Assembly: GCA_964369775.1 (NCBI GenBank)
Contig: CAYJHQ010000009.1
Span: 16,585-80,584, forward strand
Reading direction: 5' to 3'
From: CAUPWF01 sp964369775
GTDB lineage: Bacteria; Bacillota; Clostridia; Lachnospirales; Lachnospiraceae
DNA: 64,000 nt
Below the pieces are notes generated by a model. The model had not been told where the DNA came from. It ran no database searches and saw only the letters and a program-made list of their open reading frames with translations. This document shows positions 1 through 8,446 of this stretch, piece by piece. The position numbers and the translations under genes were made by a program. Positions within the stretch are counted from its first letter, which is position 1; each line of letters starts with the position of its first letter.

Positions 1-118
1 TTCGAAAGCGGCGGCAGATGAGATGATGGAAGAGTTTAAAGCTCTTGGTATGGAGAGTCAAGTTGCGATTATAGGAAGGGTAAAGGAAAAAGGCGATTGT
101 TATTTGCGCCTAAAATAA
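1..118 (+). CDS. selD: Selenophosphate synthetase, C-terminal end (partial)
   Basis: Only the last 38 codons are inside the window, read in the frame that ends with TAA at 116-118. The translated tail (SKAAADEMMEEFKALGM, then SQVAIIGRVKEKGDCYLRLK) looks like the end of the AIRS C-terminal domain of SelD, where an alanine-rich helix is followed by an 'IIGRV' strand. SelD makes selenophosphate from selenide and ATP, the selenium donor for SelA. The stop lies 4 bases before selA, so the genes are probably co-transcribed. The catalytic N-terminal region is outside the window, so I cannot say whether it carries Sec or Cys. The identification rests on a short tail plus strong gene context. Confidence 0.8.
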   Translation, partial: SKAAADEMMEEFKALGMESQVAIIGRVKEKGDCYLRLK

Positions 119-122
119 AAAT

Positions 123-1517
123 ATGGAGAAAAACAAACTTTATAGAAAAATTCCAAAAGTGGATTATATTTTGGAGGAAAAAAGGATTCAAAGTCTGATA
201 GAAGAGAATGGGAAAGCCTTGGTCATGAGTGGAATCAGAGAAGAGATAGAGGGATTGAGAAAGCTTATTGAGTGTGAAGATGAGGAGAGCTTTGAAGAGG
301 GACTTAATAATGTGATTTATCGAATAGAAAAGAATGTAAAGAATAAAAAAGTACCTCGCATGAAGTCTGTTATCAATGGAACAGGTACGATTTTGCATAC
401 GAATCTAGGGAGAGCGCCGATAGGGGAGCATCACTTAGAGCAAGTGAGAAAGATTGCAACAGGATACTCTAATCTAGAATATGATTTGGAAAGAGGAAAA
501 AGAGGAGAGCGTTACTCTCATTTTGAAAAATTTTTATGTGAATTGACAGGTGCAGAAGCAGCTATGGCTGTAAATAACAATGCATCCGCAGTTCTATTGA
601 TCCTAAGTGCCATGGGATCAGGCAAAGAAGTTGTAGTTTCAAGAGGTGAAATGGTAGAGGTAGGAGGGAAGTTCAGGATTCCAGATGTGATGAAGTTGAG
701 CGGAAGCGAGTTAGTAGAGATCGGAACCACGAACAAGACCCACTTGGAGGATTATGCAGAGGTTGCAAACGAAAATACAGGAGCCTTCTTAAAAGTCCAC
801 ACAAGCAATTATCGCATTATAGGATTTACAGATAGCGTTTCAGCTGAAGATCTAGTAACCCTAGGTAGAGAAAAAGGGATTCCTGTTATAGAGGATCTAG
901 GTAGTGGTGTATTAATAGATTTGAGCAAATACGGCTTGAACTATGAGCCAACAGTGCAAGATTCCATAGAAAAAGGTGTGGATGTAGTCTGCTTTAGTGG
1001 AGATAAGCTTTTGGGTGGGCCACAAGCTGGAATCATTGTTGGAAAAAAAGAGTTCATTGATAAGATGAAGAAAAACCCTCTTACGAGAGCTGTGAGAATT
1101 GATAAATTTACAGCAGCAGCGTTGGAAGTTGTGTTAAAAGAATACTTGTCTGAAGAGATGGCATTGAAAAATATTCCAGTACTACACATGATTACAAAGA
1201 GTGAACAAAATCTAGAAGAAGAAGCGTCTATGCTCGAAAACATGTTAAAGGAAGCAGCGGTAAATTTAAATATTAAGAAAATAAAATGTGAGTCTCAAAT
1301 CGGTGGAGGGTCTCTTCCGCTAGAGCGATTAGCAAGCTATGGAGTCTCGGTTTCATCTGTACATGTATCGGCAAACAGGTTGGAAGAATTGATGCGAAAG
1401 ATGAGAACACCAATTATACCTAGGATTATAAATGATGAAGTCGTGCTAGATGTAAGGACGATAGGGTGTAACAACTTTGAAATTATAGTGGAGCAATTAA
1501 AGGGCATAGGAAGATGA
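123..1517 (+). CDS. selA: L-seryl-tRNA(Sec) selenium transferase
   Basis: SelA is a PLP enzyme that converts seryl-tRNA(Sec) to selenocysteinyl-tRNA(Sec) using selenophosphate. The 464-residue length is typical of bacterial SelA. The diagnostic stretch INGTGTILHTNLGRAP lies near residue 85, and the PLP-lysine motif SGDKLLGGPQAG puts the Schiff-base lysine at residue 295. The C-terminal part keeps the GGGSLP segment. The start at ATG 123 has no clear Shine-Dalgarno sequence; because selD ends only 4 bases upstream, translational coupling is likely. Its last codons overlap selB by 4 bases (ATGA), which implies one operon. Family assignment is secure. Confidence 0.97.
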   Translation: MEKNKLYRKIPKVDYILEEKRIQSLIEENGKALVMSGIREEIEGLRKLIECEDEESFEEGLNNVIYRIEKNVKNKKVPRMKSVINGTGTILHTNLGRAPIGEHHLEQVRKIATGYSNLEYDLERGKRGERYSHFEKFLCELTGAEAAMAVNNNASAVLLILSAMGSGKEVVVSRGEMVEVGGKFRIPDVMKLSGSELVEIGTTNKTHLEDYAEVANENTGAFLKVHTSNYRIIGFTDSVSAEDLVTLGREKGIPVIEDLGSGVLIDLSKYGLNYEPTVQDSIEKGVDVVCFSGDKLLGGPQAGIIVGKKEFIDKMKKNPLTRAVRIDKFTAAALEVVLKEYLSEEMALKNIPVLHMITKSEQNLEEEASMLENMLKEAAVNLNIKKIKCESQIGGGSLPLERLASYGVSVSSVHVSANRLEELMRKMRTPIIPRIINDEVVLDVRTIGCNNFEIIVEQLKGIGR

Positions 1518-3427
1518 AAAATATTGTAATAGGAACAGCGGGGCATATCGATCATGGAAAGACAACGTTAATTCATGCGTTAACAGGCAATAATACAGAT
1601 CGATTAAAAGAAGAACAAAAAAGAGGGATTACAATTGAGCTTGGATTTACCTATTTTGATTTGAATAAAGATATTCGAGTGGGAATTGTAGATGTGCCTG
1701 GACATGAGAAATTTGTCAATAATATGGTTACAGGTGTTGTTGGAATGGATATTGTAATGCTTGTGATTGCGGCGGATGAAGGAATAATGCCGCAGACAAA
1801 AGAACACATTGCAATACTGAGTCTTTTGAACGTGAAGAAATGTATTGTTGTTTTGAATAAATGTGACCTTGTGGATGAAGAATGGTTAGAGCTTATGAAA
1901 GAAGAAGTGAAGTTAGAGTTAGAAGAAACCATTTTTGCAAATGCGCCGGTTGTTCCACTATCTGCAAAAACGGAAACAGGAATCGATAAACTTAAAAAAG
2001 TTATTGAATCAGTGCTTTTAGAAGAGGTAGAAGAAAAAGACGTAAAATCAATTGTTAGACTACCTATAGATCGTGTGTTTTCAGTGGCAGGATTTGGGAC
2101 AATCGTCACAGGAACATTAATTTCAGGAAGTGTGACGAAGGAAAGCACACTACAGATATACCCACTGGGAAAAGAATGCAGAATACGAAGTATACAAGTA
2201 CACGGAGCTGATGTGGAACAGGCTTTTGCAGGTCAAAGGGTAGCTATTAATCTATCTAATGTAAAAAAAGATGAAATTGAACGAGGATATGTACTTGCTC
2301 CTATAGGTAGTATGAAGAATACTAAATTATTAGATGTAAAGCTTTCGATTATAAAGGGGACAGAGCGGATGCTGAGCAATAACGCAAGGCTACATTTGTT
2401 TACGGGAACAAGAGAAGTGTTGTGTCGAGTAGTATTATTAGATGTCGATGAACTAAATCCAGGAGAATCAGGATATGCCCAGTTGCGCTTAGAAGATGAA
2501 ATTGCGGTAAAGCGAGGGGATTATTTCGTTGTGCGCTTCTATTCGCCGGTGGAGACAATCGGTGGAGGGGTTGTGTTAGAGCAAAATGCAACACGAAAGA
2601 GGAGACACCGAAAAGAAGTGATAGAAGAATTTGCAAATAAAGAATTTGGAAGTGCGATAGATATTATAGAAATGCAGGTGAAGAATTTTGGCGAGACTAT
2701 GGTTACTATGAAAGAGTTAGCTAAAATCACAGGACTCTCTGGGGATGAGGTGGTAAAAGAAGCAAGGAAGCTGGAAGTCGAAGGAGTCGTAAGCGCATAT
2801 GAAGCAAAAAAAGATACATATCTTTGGCATAGTAATGATGTAAATGATTGTATTCAGCGTTTGCGAGCGGATTTGAAGAAGTACCATGAAAATTACCCAT
2901 ATAGATATGGAATTAAAAAGGCTGAAGTGCAGTCGAAATACTATAAGAAAATTAAAATCAACGCATTTGATATGGCCTTAGACCAATTGTGCGAAAAGGA
3001 AGTTATTAATAGATATAATGAATTTTTGCAATTGAAAGAATTCCAAGTAGAAAGAGATGAAATGTTTATGCAGGTTAAGGAAGCGCTGGAAATGGAATTG
3101 TCGCAAGCGAAGTATGACTTTAGAAGAGTTAGTGAAATCGATTTTAACGGGATAACACCTCAAGTGGTAGAAGATATTATGTCTATTTTGGTCGATGATG
3201 AAGAGATTGTTAAAGTGACAGACCAGATGTATACAACCAAGAAATTGATGGATGTAGCAGTTGAATTGGTAAGAGAGAAATTAAGAGAAAACCCAATTAT
3301 AACTATTGCGGAAATTCGAGATTTATTGCACACTAGCAGAAAGAGTGCGAAACCGATACTAGAATACCTTGATAGCATAAAAGTTACAAAGAAGACAGGA
3401 GCAGAAAGTGAGAGGGCAGCTTTTTGA
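1514..3427 (+). CDS. selB: Selenocysteine-specific elongation factor SelB
   Basis: SelB is the GTPase that carries Sec-tRNA(Sec) to the ribosome at UGA codons marked by a SECIS hairpin. The N-terminal EF-Tu-like domain shows GHIDHGKT (residues 10-17), DVPGHEKF near residue 60 and NKCD near residue 115. Beta-barrel domains follow, and the C-terminal 250 residues are charged, helical winged-helix repeats that bind SECIS RNA. The 637-residue length fits the family. It overlaps selA by 4 bases and its stop overlaps the next start (ATGA). Its client in this window is prdB, with the matching tRNA at 6799. Confidence 0.97.
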   Translation: MKNIVIGTAGHIDHGKTTLIHALTGNNTDRLKEEQKRGITIELGFTYFDLNKDIRVGIVDVPGHEKFVNNMVTGVVGMDIVMLVIAADEGIMPQTKEHIAILSLLNVKKCIVVLNKCDLVDEEWLELMKEEVKLELEETIFANAPVVPLSAKTETGIDKLKKVIESVLLEEVEEKDVKSIVRLPIDRVFSVAGFGTIVTGTLISGSVTKESTLQIYPLGKECRIRSIQVHGADVEQAFAGQRVAINLSNVKKDEIERGYVLAPIGSMKNTKLLDVKLSIIKGTERMLSNNARLHLFTGTREVLCRVVLLDVDELNPGESGYAQLRLEDEIAVKRGDYFVVRFYSPVETIGGGVVLEQNATRKRRHRKEVIEEFANKEFGSAIDIIEMQVKNFGETMVTMKELAKITGLSGDEVVKEARKLEVEGVVSAYEAKKDTYLWHSNDVNDCIQRLRADLKKYHENYPYRYGIKKAEVQSKYYKKIKINAFDMALDQLCEKEVINRYNEFLQLKEFQVERDEMFMQVKEALEMELSQAKYDFRRVSEIDFNGITPQVVEDIMSILVDDEEIVKVTDQMYTTKKLMDVAVELVREKLRENPIITIAEIRDLLHTSRKSAKPILEYLDSIKVTKKTGAESERAAF

Positions 3428-4575
3428 TGAAGAAGGATATATACTTGGACAATGCATCAACTACCTTGAGAAAGCCGCCAGAGGTAAAACAAGCGATTAT
3501 AGACGCTTTTGATGAAGTGGGAAATGTGAGCAGAGGGGTAACAAATCAATCTTTATATACAGCCAGAGCAGCATATAACACGAGAGAGCTATTAGCGGCA
3601 TTGATACATGCTAGTTCGGGGGAAAGAGTTGCATTTACAAAAAACTCAACAGAGAGTTTAAATATTGCGATACAAGGAACACTGAAACCAGGAGATCATG
3701 TTATTACTACACAGTTGGAGCATAACTCAGTACTACGACCATTATACGAGATGGAAAAAAGAGGAGTTGAACTTTCAATCATCGGATGTGATGAAAAAGG
3801 AAATGTGGACTATGAGGAGCTAAAAGAAACGATAAAAGAAAATACTGTGGCAATTGTTATCACTCATGCAAGTAATCTAACTGGAAATATAGTGGATTTA
3901 GAACTGGTAGGAAAAATCGCGAGAGAGAGGCAAGTAATGTTGATTGTGGATAGCTCGCAGTCAGCAGGTGTTCTTTCGATAGATGTAGAAAAGATGCACA
4001 TAGATATTTTGTGCTTTACGGGGCATAAAGGGTTGCTAGGACCTCAGGGGATTGGTGGGATTTATGTTCGGGAAGGTGCGGAAATTTCGCCCCTTATTGT
4101 AGGTGGAAGTGGCGTGAAGACATATAGTAAGCAACATCCTATAAAAATGCCAGAGAGCCTAGAGGCAGGAACTTTAAACGGGCTAGGAATTATTGGGCTT
4201 GGAGCAGGAGTAAGATTTATTAGAAAAATTGGCATAGAAAAAATTTATGAAGTGGAACATAAGTTGATGGACTTGTTTTATCGAGAAGTACGGCAGATAG
4301 AGAAAGTGAAGGTCTATGGAGATTTTGAACAGAAATGTCGATGCCCAATCGTATCAATAAATATAGGGGATTATGATTCGGCGGTAGTAAGTGATGAGCT
4401 AATGGAGCGGTTTCACATAGCGACAAGGTCAGGTGGTCACTGCGCTCCTCTGATGCATGAGTTTTTTGAAACTAAGCAACAAGGGATGGTTCGATTTAGC
4501 TTTTCTTATTTTAATACCCAAGAAGAGGTGGAGTTAGCAATAGAGGCTGTAAAAATACTAGCAAGTGAAGTGTGA
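3424..4575 (+). CDS. Cysteine desulfurase-like class V aminotransferase, selenium-operon type
   Basis: This is a fold-type I PLP enzyme of the class V aminotransferase/cysteine desulfurase family, 383 residues. It opens with YLDNASTT, has the lysine motif FTGHKGLLGPQG, and a catalytic-cysteine motif RSGGHCAPL (Cys340 from the first Met) like the group II (SufS/CsdB) desulfurases. It is coupled to selB by an ATGA overlap and followed by a DUF3343 gene. From context I infer that it liberates sulfur or selenium from cysteine or selenocysteine for selenophosphate synthesis. The usual [Fe-S] scaffold partners (IscU, SufU) are absent nearby, which argues against a housekeeping role. Start may be ATG 3424 or 3427. 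Confidence 0.85.
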   Translation: MMKKDIYLDNASTTLRKPPEVKQAIIDAFDEVGNVSRGVTNQSLYTARAAYNTRELLAALIHASSGERVAFTKNSTESLNIAIQGTLKPGDHVITTQLEHNSVLRPLYEMEKRGVELSIIGCDEKGNVDYEELKETIKENTVAIVITHASNLTGNIVDLELVGKIARERQVMLIVDSSQSAGVLSIDVEKMHIDILCFTGHKGLLGPQGIGGIYVREGAEISPLIVGGSGVKTYSKQHPIKMPESLEAGTLNGLGIIGLGAGVRFIRKIGIEKIYEVEHKLMDLFYREVRQIEKVKVYGDFEQKCRCPIVSINIGDYDSAVVSDELMERFHIATRSGGHCAPLMHEFFETKQQGMVRFSFSYFNTQEEVELAIEAVKILASEV

Positions 4576-4594
4576 TATAAGGAGACAAGTAAAA

Positions 4595-4828
4595 ATGAGA
4601 CAAAAAGAGTGGAAACTAGTTGTAACATTTGAGTCGACCCAAGAGGCGATGAGGATGGAGAAGGTATGCGAAGAGGAAGGCGTCATCGGTAGATTGATAC
4701 CTGTACCGACAGAAATATCAGCAGGTTGTGGTCTTTGTTGGTGCTCAAAAGATGATTGTGAAGATGATTTAGGGCGAATTCTAAAGACTAAATTTAAAGA
4801 TAAAGAAATTGTGAAAATGAAGATATAA
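4595..4828 (+). CDS. DUF3343 domain protein, putative Se/S carrier
   Basis: This 77-residue protein starts at ATG 4595, chosen because AAGGAG lies 10 bases upstream; a longer in-frame reading from 4565 overlaps the previous gene and has no such site. It contains a conserved cysteine cluster (CGLCWCSKDDC, about residues 45-55) after an N-terminal beta-alpha unit. This matches the small DUF3343 family, often found beside selenium genes and proposed to carry sulfur or selenium. The cysteines could accept persulfide or perselenide from the desulfurase-like enzyme upstream; that role is inference. It is the last gene of the unit, with a strong terminator after it. Confidence 0.8.
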   Translation: MRQKEWKLVVTFESTQEAMRMEKVCEEEGVIGRLIPVPTEISAGCGLCWCSKDDCEDDLGRILKTKFKDKEIVKMKI

Positions 4829-4842
4829 TGCTCATAAAGATT

Positions 4843-4896
4843 AAAAAAGATGCATTGGAGTCGACCTTGAATAGGGGAATCTAATGCATCTTTTTT
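4843..4896. terminator. Bidirectional rho-independent terminator
   Basis: A 14-bp perfect stem (4843-4856 with 4883-4896) around a 26-base loop has an A-run on its 5' arm and a T-run on its 3' arm. It can therefore end the selenium operon on the plus strand and the prdF-tetR unit on the minus strand, whose last stop codon is at 4905. Confidence 0.85.
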
Positions 4897-4904
4897 ATAT
4901 TATA

Positions 4905-5498
4905 TTAATCTTCAAATCCTTTGACAAAGCTATCCAATAAAGGAACTAAAAGCTTTTGACTATATTTGGTAAGCTCGTAATTACCGTCACAAAGTGCCCA
5001 ATCATAGAGAATCGCACGTTCAAAAAGAGCATAATTCTTTACCAGTTCATCAGTTGTACTTGAAGTGTGAAACTCTCCATTGTCTAGACCAGATTGAATA
5101 ATTTCTTGTATCCACGTGTAATAAAAACGTTTTTGATCTAATAGATGTTTTTTGTCTTTTGTAAGAAGTTGCGAAGAGTATAGGTAAGCTAATAGATTAA
5201 CATCTACACTTGTTTCAATCATATAAAGCAACTCTTCGTTTAGGAACATCAATTTATCGTAGGCTGATAAATTAGGATCAATAACAGCATTTAACTCTTC
5301 GTATTTCTGATCGAATAAGTAAGAAAGGGAACTTAGTAAAGCGTCTTTCCCTTTAAAGTAATGGTAAAAAGTCCCTTTGGAGGTTTTTGAGGCAGTAATG
5401 ATATCGTCAACAGTAGTGTTGTCGTATCCATTGGTGTAAAAAAGCTTCCAAGCAGCCTTTACTATCTTACTTTTTGTAGAAAGTTTTTTTCTTCCCAT
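4905..5498 (-). CDS. TetR/AcrR family transcriptional regulator
   Basis: This 197-residue protein has an N-terminal TetR helix-turn-helix (TVDDIITASKTSKGTFYHYF, about residues 25-44) and a C-terminal all-helical ligand domain. It begins 3 bases after the prdF stop on the same strand and is probably co-transcribed with it. A 12-bp palindrome (TAGACTAGTCTA) covers the junction and may be an operator. The proline reductase regulators known in other clostridia (PrdR, sigma-54 type) are not in this window, so this TetR is a candidate local regulator of proline metabolism. Its ligand is unknown. Confidence 0.88.
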   Translation of the reverse strand: MGRKKLSTKSKIVKAAWKLFYTNGYDNTTVDDIITASKTSKGTFYHYFKGKDALLSSLSYLFDQKYEELNAVIDPNLSAYDKLMFLNEELLYMIETSVDVNLLAYLYSSQLLTKDKKHLLDQKRFYYTWIQEIIQSGLDNGEFHTSSTTDELVKNYALFERAILYDWALCDGNYELTKYSQKLLVPLLDSFVKGFED

Positions 5499-5509
5499 AG
5501 ACTAGTCTA
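5498..5509. promoter_or_regulatory. 12-bp palindrome at the prdF-tetR junction
   Basis: TAGACTAGTCTA is a perfect palindrome covering the first base of the tetR start codon and the prdF stop. Related halves (TAGACT at 6645, AGTCTA at 6670) occur upstream of selC and prdC. A TetR operator role is a guess from position and symmetry only. Confidence 0.3.
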
Positions 5510-6530
5510 CCATAAATCCGTATTTTAATGGATCAGCTGGGTCGATTACGTAAGTTGCTTCTGCAGTTACATAAGCGCTTCCTGTGATTTGAGGAACAAT
5601 AGCCTTGTGCTCACCAACAGTTGTCTCTTCAAGGATAAGCCCTTTGAATGTAGAACCAATAAAGCTTTCGTATACGAATGGCTCATTTACTGCGATTTGC
5701 CCACGAGCATGTAAAGCTGCTAGTTTCGCACTAGTTCCTGTTCCGCAAGGAGAGCGATCAGCCATATTATCTCCGAAGATAACTACATTTCGATAGTTAC
5801 ATCCCTCAGTCGCGGTGTGGCAATATAGTTCTGCTAAATCTACAGTTGTAATATCAAGAGTAGGGTGTTCCATAGTTACTTCTTTATTTACAGCTTCAAT
5901 CATTTTCATACCAAAATCTGTCAATTTTGGTATAGATTTAGGATCTACACTCCAACCGAATTGTTCTACATCGACTAAAGCAAAGAAACTTCCCCCAAAA
6001 GAGATGTCGTATTTTACTTCTTGTCCGTCTATTGTTGTAGTTAAATCCTTCTTGTATAAGAAAGAAGGCACATTCTTAAGTGTAACATTCACTACTTTTC
6101 CATCTTTAACTTCTGCTTTTGTACGTATAATTCCAGCAGGAGCTTCTAACACTACTTCAGTGAAAGGTTCTTTCGCCTCTACAAGTCCACCTTCAATGAT
6201 TGCCGTTACAGAACCGATAGTTCCATGTCCACACATATTTAGGTATTCGCCAGTATCCATAAAAAATACTGCATAATCAGCTTCTTCACTAATTGGTGTA
6301 GTAATAAAAGCACCAAACATGTTGCGGTGTCCGCGTGGCTCAAACATTAGTGCGCGACGGAAATGGTCGTAATTATTGGCAATAAAGTTCTTGCGCTCAA
6401 TTGGTGTGTCTCCTTCAGGAACTGGAAATCCTGAAAAAATAATTCGAGTGAATTCACCCACTGTGTGAGTGTCGATGCATTTAAAAGATGTCTCGAATGC
6501 ATCTAGTTTGATTGTTGGATTAATCTTCAT
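5502..6530 (-). CDS. prdF: Proline racemase
   Basis: This cofactor-free racemase interconverts L- and D-proline; D-proline is the substrate of proline reductase. The 342-residue protein shows both catalytic cysteines of true racemases/epimerases: MCGHGTIG (about residue 107) and DRSPCGTGTSAK (about residue 267). The family's dehydratase branch replaces one of them. EPRGHRNMFGAF and the ISFGGSFFAL stretch also fit clostridial PrdF. The start is ATG 6530, with an AGGAGG-like site just upstream on the minus strand. It is transcribed away from the prd operon at 7-12.7 kb but clearly belongs to it functionally. 4-hydroxyproline epimerase is the main alternative. Confidence 0.9.
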   Translation of the reverse strand: MKINPTIKLDAFETSFKCIDTHTVGEFTRIIFSGFPVPEGDTPIERKNFIANNYDHFRRALMFEPRGHRNMFGAFITTPISEEADYAVFFMDTGEYLNMCGHGTIGSVTAIIEGGLVEAKEPFTEVVLEAPAGIIRTKAEVKDGKVVNVTLKNVPSFLYKKDLTTTIDGQEVKYDISFGGSFFALVDVEQFGWSVDPKSIPKLTDFGMKMIEAVNKEVTMEHPTLDITTVDLAELYCHTATEGCNYRNVVIFGDNMADRSPCGTGTSAKLAALHARGQIAVNEPFVYESFIGSTFKGLILEETTVGEHKAIVPQITGSAYVTAEATYVIDPADPLKYGFMVD

Positions 6531-6644
6531 TGTTATTAATTCCTCCTTGGCATAATATAAAATTTATAAATTATCAAAGTCGTCCTTTAATAATATAGCA
6601 ATAATGACGAAACTCCAAAGAATGGTTGTTATAAAGTTATCAAT

Positions 6645-6675
6645 TAGACTTCGTTCTAGTATGGAGTATAGTCTA
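6645..6675. repeat. Imperfect inverted repeat upstream of selC
   Basis: TAGACT (6645-6650) and AGTCTA (6670-6675) are exact reverse complements separated by 19 bases. The halves resemble the palindrome at 5498-5509, so this could be a second regulator site in the divergent prdF/selC-prdC region. The rest of 6531-6756 is AT-rich and holds no gene I can support. Confidence 0.25.
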
Positions 6676-6756
6676 TATGTTGTATTATGTAATAAAACCC
6701 TTAAAAAGTCAATGTTTTTTAACAATAAAATAGTGGAAATAAAAATAGAATTATCC

Positions 6757-6785
6757 TTGAAATTCGATGAAAAGTATGATATCTT
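6757..6785 (+). promoter_or_regulatory. Sigma-A promoter for selC
   Basis: TTGAAA (6757-6762), a 17-bp spacer and TATCTT (6780-6785) sit 13 bases before the tRNA-Sec 5' end. This is the expected place for a promoter making a tRNA transcript with a very short leader. Confidence 0.6.
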
Positions 6786-6798
6786 AGAAGTGTGTGAT

Positions 6799-6896
6799 GG
6801 GAGCAGATGGGTAACTGGTGTGCCTCTTAGTCTTCAAAACTAATGTGGGGCGTTAAGAGCGTCCTTGGTGGGTTCGATTCCCACATGCTCTCGCCA
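6799..6896 (+). tRNA. selC: tRNA-Sec (anticodon TCA)
   Basis: The 98-base sequence folds as a selenocysteine tRNA. GGGAGCA pairs with TGCTCTC to start the long acceptor stem. The anticodon arm is TTAGT-CTTCAAA-ACTAA, with TCA in the loop. A long variable arm (about 6845-6866) follows, then a T arm GTGGG-TTCGATT-CCCAC, and the CCA end is encoded. The long variable arm, TCA anticodon and missing standard D-arm bases distinguish it from serine tRNAs. It sits between prdF and prdC, next to its only visible client operon. Confidence 0.96.
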
Positions 6897-6987
6897 AAAA
6901 AAGGATAAAACAAGCTAAAACTGTTAAAAATAAAACGTTAATTACATAACGACTTTTAAAATATATATAAAAAGAGGAGTAAAACGT

Positions 6988-8304
6988 ATGAAAAACTTAA
7001 AGATTTTGCTGAGACAACATGTCGGAGCACCATGTGAAGCGACAGTAGCAGAGGGAGATTTGGTGGAAAAAGGAAGCCTAATTGCATGTCCAAATGGACT
7101 GGGAACGAATATTTTTTCTCCAGTCTACGGAAAAGTAGTGTGCGTGACAGAAGCACTTATAGAGATCGAGGCAGACGAAGTGCAAAAAGAAGAATTCCTA
7201 CCTATTAAGGAAGGAAGTAAGTTAGAGATGGTAAAAGAAGCTGGAGTAGTCGGCATGGGTGGAGCTGGATTTCCTACAGGTATTAAGTTGGATACAGACC
7301 TAGCAGGTGGGTACATACTTGTGAATGCAGCAGAGTGTGAGCCAGGGCTTAGACATAATATTATACAAATAGAAGAAGAACCAGAAAAAGTAGTACGTGG
7401 AATCAAGTATGCGATGGAGATTTCTAACGCAGGGAAAACGATGATTGCAATTAAGAAAAAGAATACAAAAGCAGTACAGATATTGAAGGATGTATTAAAG
7501 GAAGAAGAAAATATTACAATTTTCTTGATGCCGGATATTTATCCAATGGGAGAAGAGAGAGCAGTAGTAAGGGAGTGTCTTGGAATTGAATTGACACCAT
7601 CTCAACTTCCATCAGCAGCGAATGCTATTGTAATTAATAGTGAAACTTGTGCTCGTGTTGCCGAAGCGATTGAAGAAAGAAGACCATGTATCAGCAAGCA
7701 CTTGACTGTTCGTGGAATGATTAAAGGCGGATCAGAGGAGCATGTATTTATGGATGTGCCAATTGGAACATCTGTAGGGGATCTGATTGAGCGAGCTGGG
7801 GGAATGGAAGGCGTAGTTGGAGAGATTGTTATGGGTGGACCTTTTACAGGAAAAGCTACAACTGAAGAAGAACCGATTACAAAGACAACAGGAGGAATCC
7901 TAGTGACTATGGAGTTCCCGGATTTACACGGAGCACCAGTTGGACTTTTGGTCTGCGCTTGTGGAGGAGATGAAGCGCGCATGCGTGATGTCGCTGGAAA
8001 GATGAATGGAAAAGTAGCCTCTATAGCGAGATGTAAGCAAGTAGAAGAGATGAAAAATGGAGCATTAAAATGTGAGAGACCTGGAAACTGCCCAGGACAA
8101 GTACAAAATAGTATGCAATTTAAAAAAGATAAATGCGAGTATATCGTAATCGGGAATTGTTCCGATTGTTCAAATACAGTAATGGGGTCTGCGCCAAAGA
8201 TGGGATTGAAAGTATTTCATCAGACAGATCATATCATGAGAACGATAGGTCACCCTCTATATAGAAGGCTGACAGTTTCAAAAACAGTAAGTCAAGATAT
8301 TTAA
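6988..8304 (+). CDS. prdC: Proline reductase-associated electron transfer protein PrdC (RnfC-like)
   Basis: The 438-residue protein resembles the NADH-binding part of RnfC/Nqo1. It has an N-terminal sandwich-hybrid segment (about residues 8-55), then the nucleotide-binding loop VVGMGGAGFPTGIK (residues 87-100) and an SLBB-like middle. It lacks the CxxCxxC ferredoxin motifs of RnfC but has several cysteines near the end (GNCSDCSNT). In Stickland clostridia PrdC is thought to pass electrons to proline reductase, possibly from NADH or the Rnf complex. It starts 91 bases after selC with a GAGGAG site and leads the prd genes. I see only Cys codons in its redox motifs and no in-frame UGA before the TAA stop. 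Confidence 0.9.
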   Translation: MKNLKILLRQHVGAPCEATVAEGDLVEKGSLIACPNGLGTNIFSPVYGKVVCVTEALIEIEADEVQKEEFLPIKEGSKLEMVKEAGVVGMGGAGFPTGIKLDTDLAGGYILVNAAECEPGLRHNIIQIEEEPEKVVRGIKYAMEISNAGKTMIAIKKKNTKAVQILKDVLKEEENITIFLMPDIYPMGEERAVVRECLGIELTPSQLPSAANAIVINSETCARVAEAIEERRPCISKHLTVRGMIKGGSEEHVFMDVPIGTSVGDLIERAGGMEGVVGEIVMGGPFTGKATTEEEPITKTTGGILVTMEFPDLHGAPVGLLVCACGGDEARMRDVAGKMNGKVASIARCKQVEEMKNGALKCERPGNCPGQVQNSMQFKKDKCEYIVIGNCSDCSNTVMGSAPKMGLKVFHQTDHIMRTIGHPLYRRLTVSKTVSQDI

Positions 8305-8312
8305 TGAATGAG

Positions 8313-8390
8313 GGTATTGGATACCTAAGAATGTATCGCGGTATTACTATTGTGGACGAGGATTGTAAGGACCCCCGATTCTTTGCGATA
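8313..8390 (+). promoter_or_regulatory. Possible structured leader before prdA
   Basis: The 142-base prdC-prdA gap contains a small hairpin (GGTAT-TGG-ATACC, 8313-8325). It also has two crossing pairings: AAGAAT 8327-8332 with ATTCTT 8378-8383, and TATCGC 8334-8339 with GCGATA 8385-8390. The two longer pairings cannot both form without a pseudoknot. I do not recognise a known riboswitch; this may be a regulatory leader or chance complementarity. Confidence 0.3.
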
Positions 8391-8446
8391 GGAGACTACA
8401 ATTGGAATATAAATGAAAAACATATGTTATAAGGAGGTTAAGCATT

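Noticed and set aside
6604..6843. 79-codon open frame upstream of prdC
   Set aside because: It runs through the selC promoter and into the tRNA-Sec anticodon region, has no ribosome site and no recognisable protein pattern.
6988..8304. PrdC as a second selenoprotein
   Set aside because: The frame ends at TAA, contains no in-frame UGA, and its redox-type motifs use cysteine codons.
8352..8366. Sigma-54 promoter before prdA (TGGACGAGGATTGTA)
   Set aside because: The distance between the GG and GT elements is one base short and the conserved GC is missing, so it does not fit the -24/-12 consensus.
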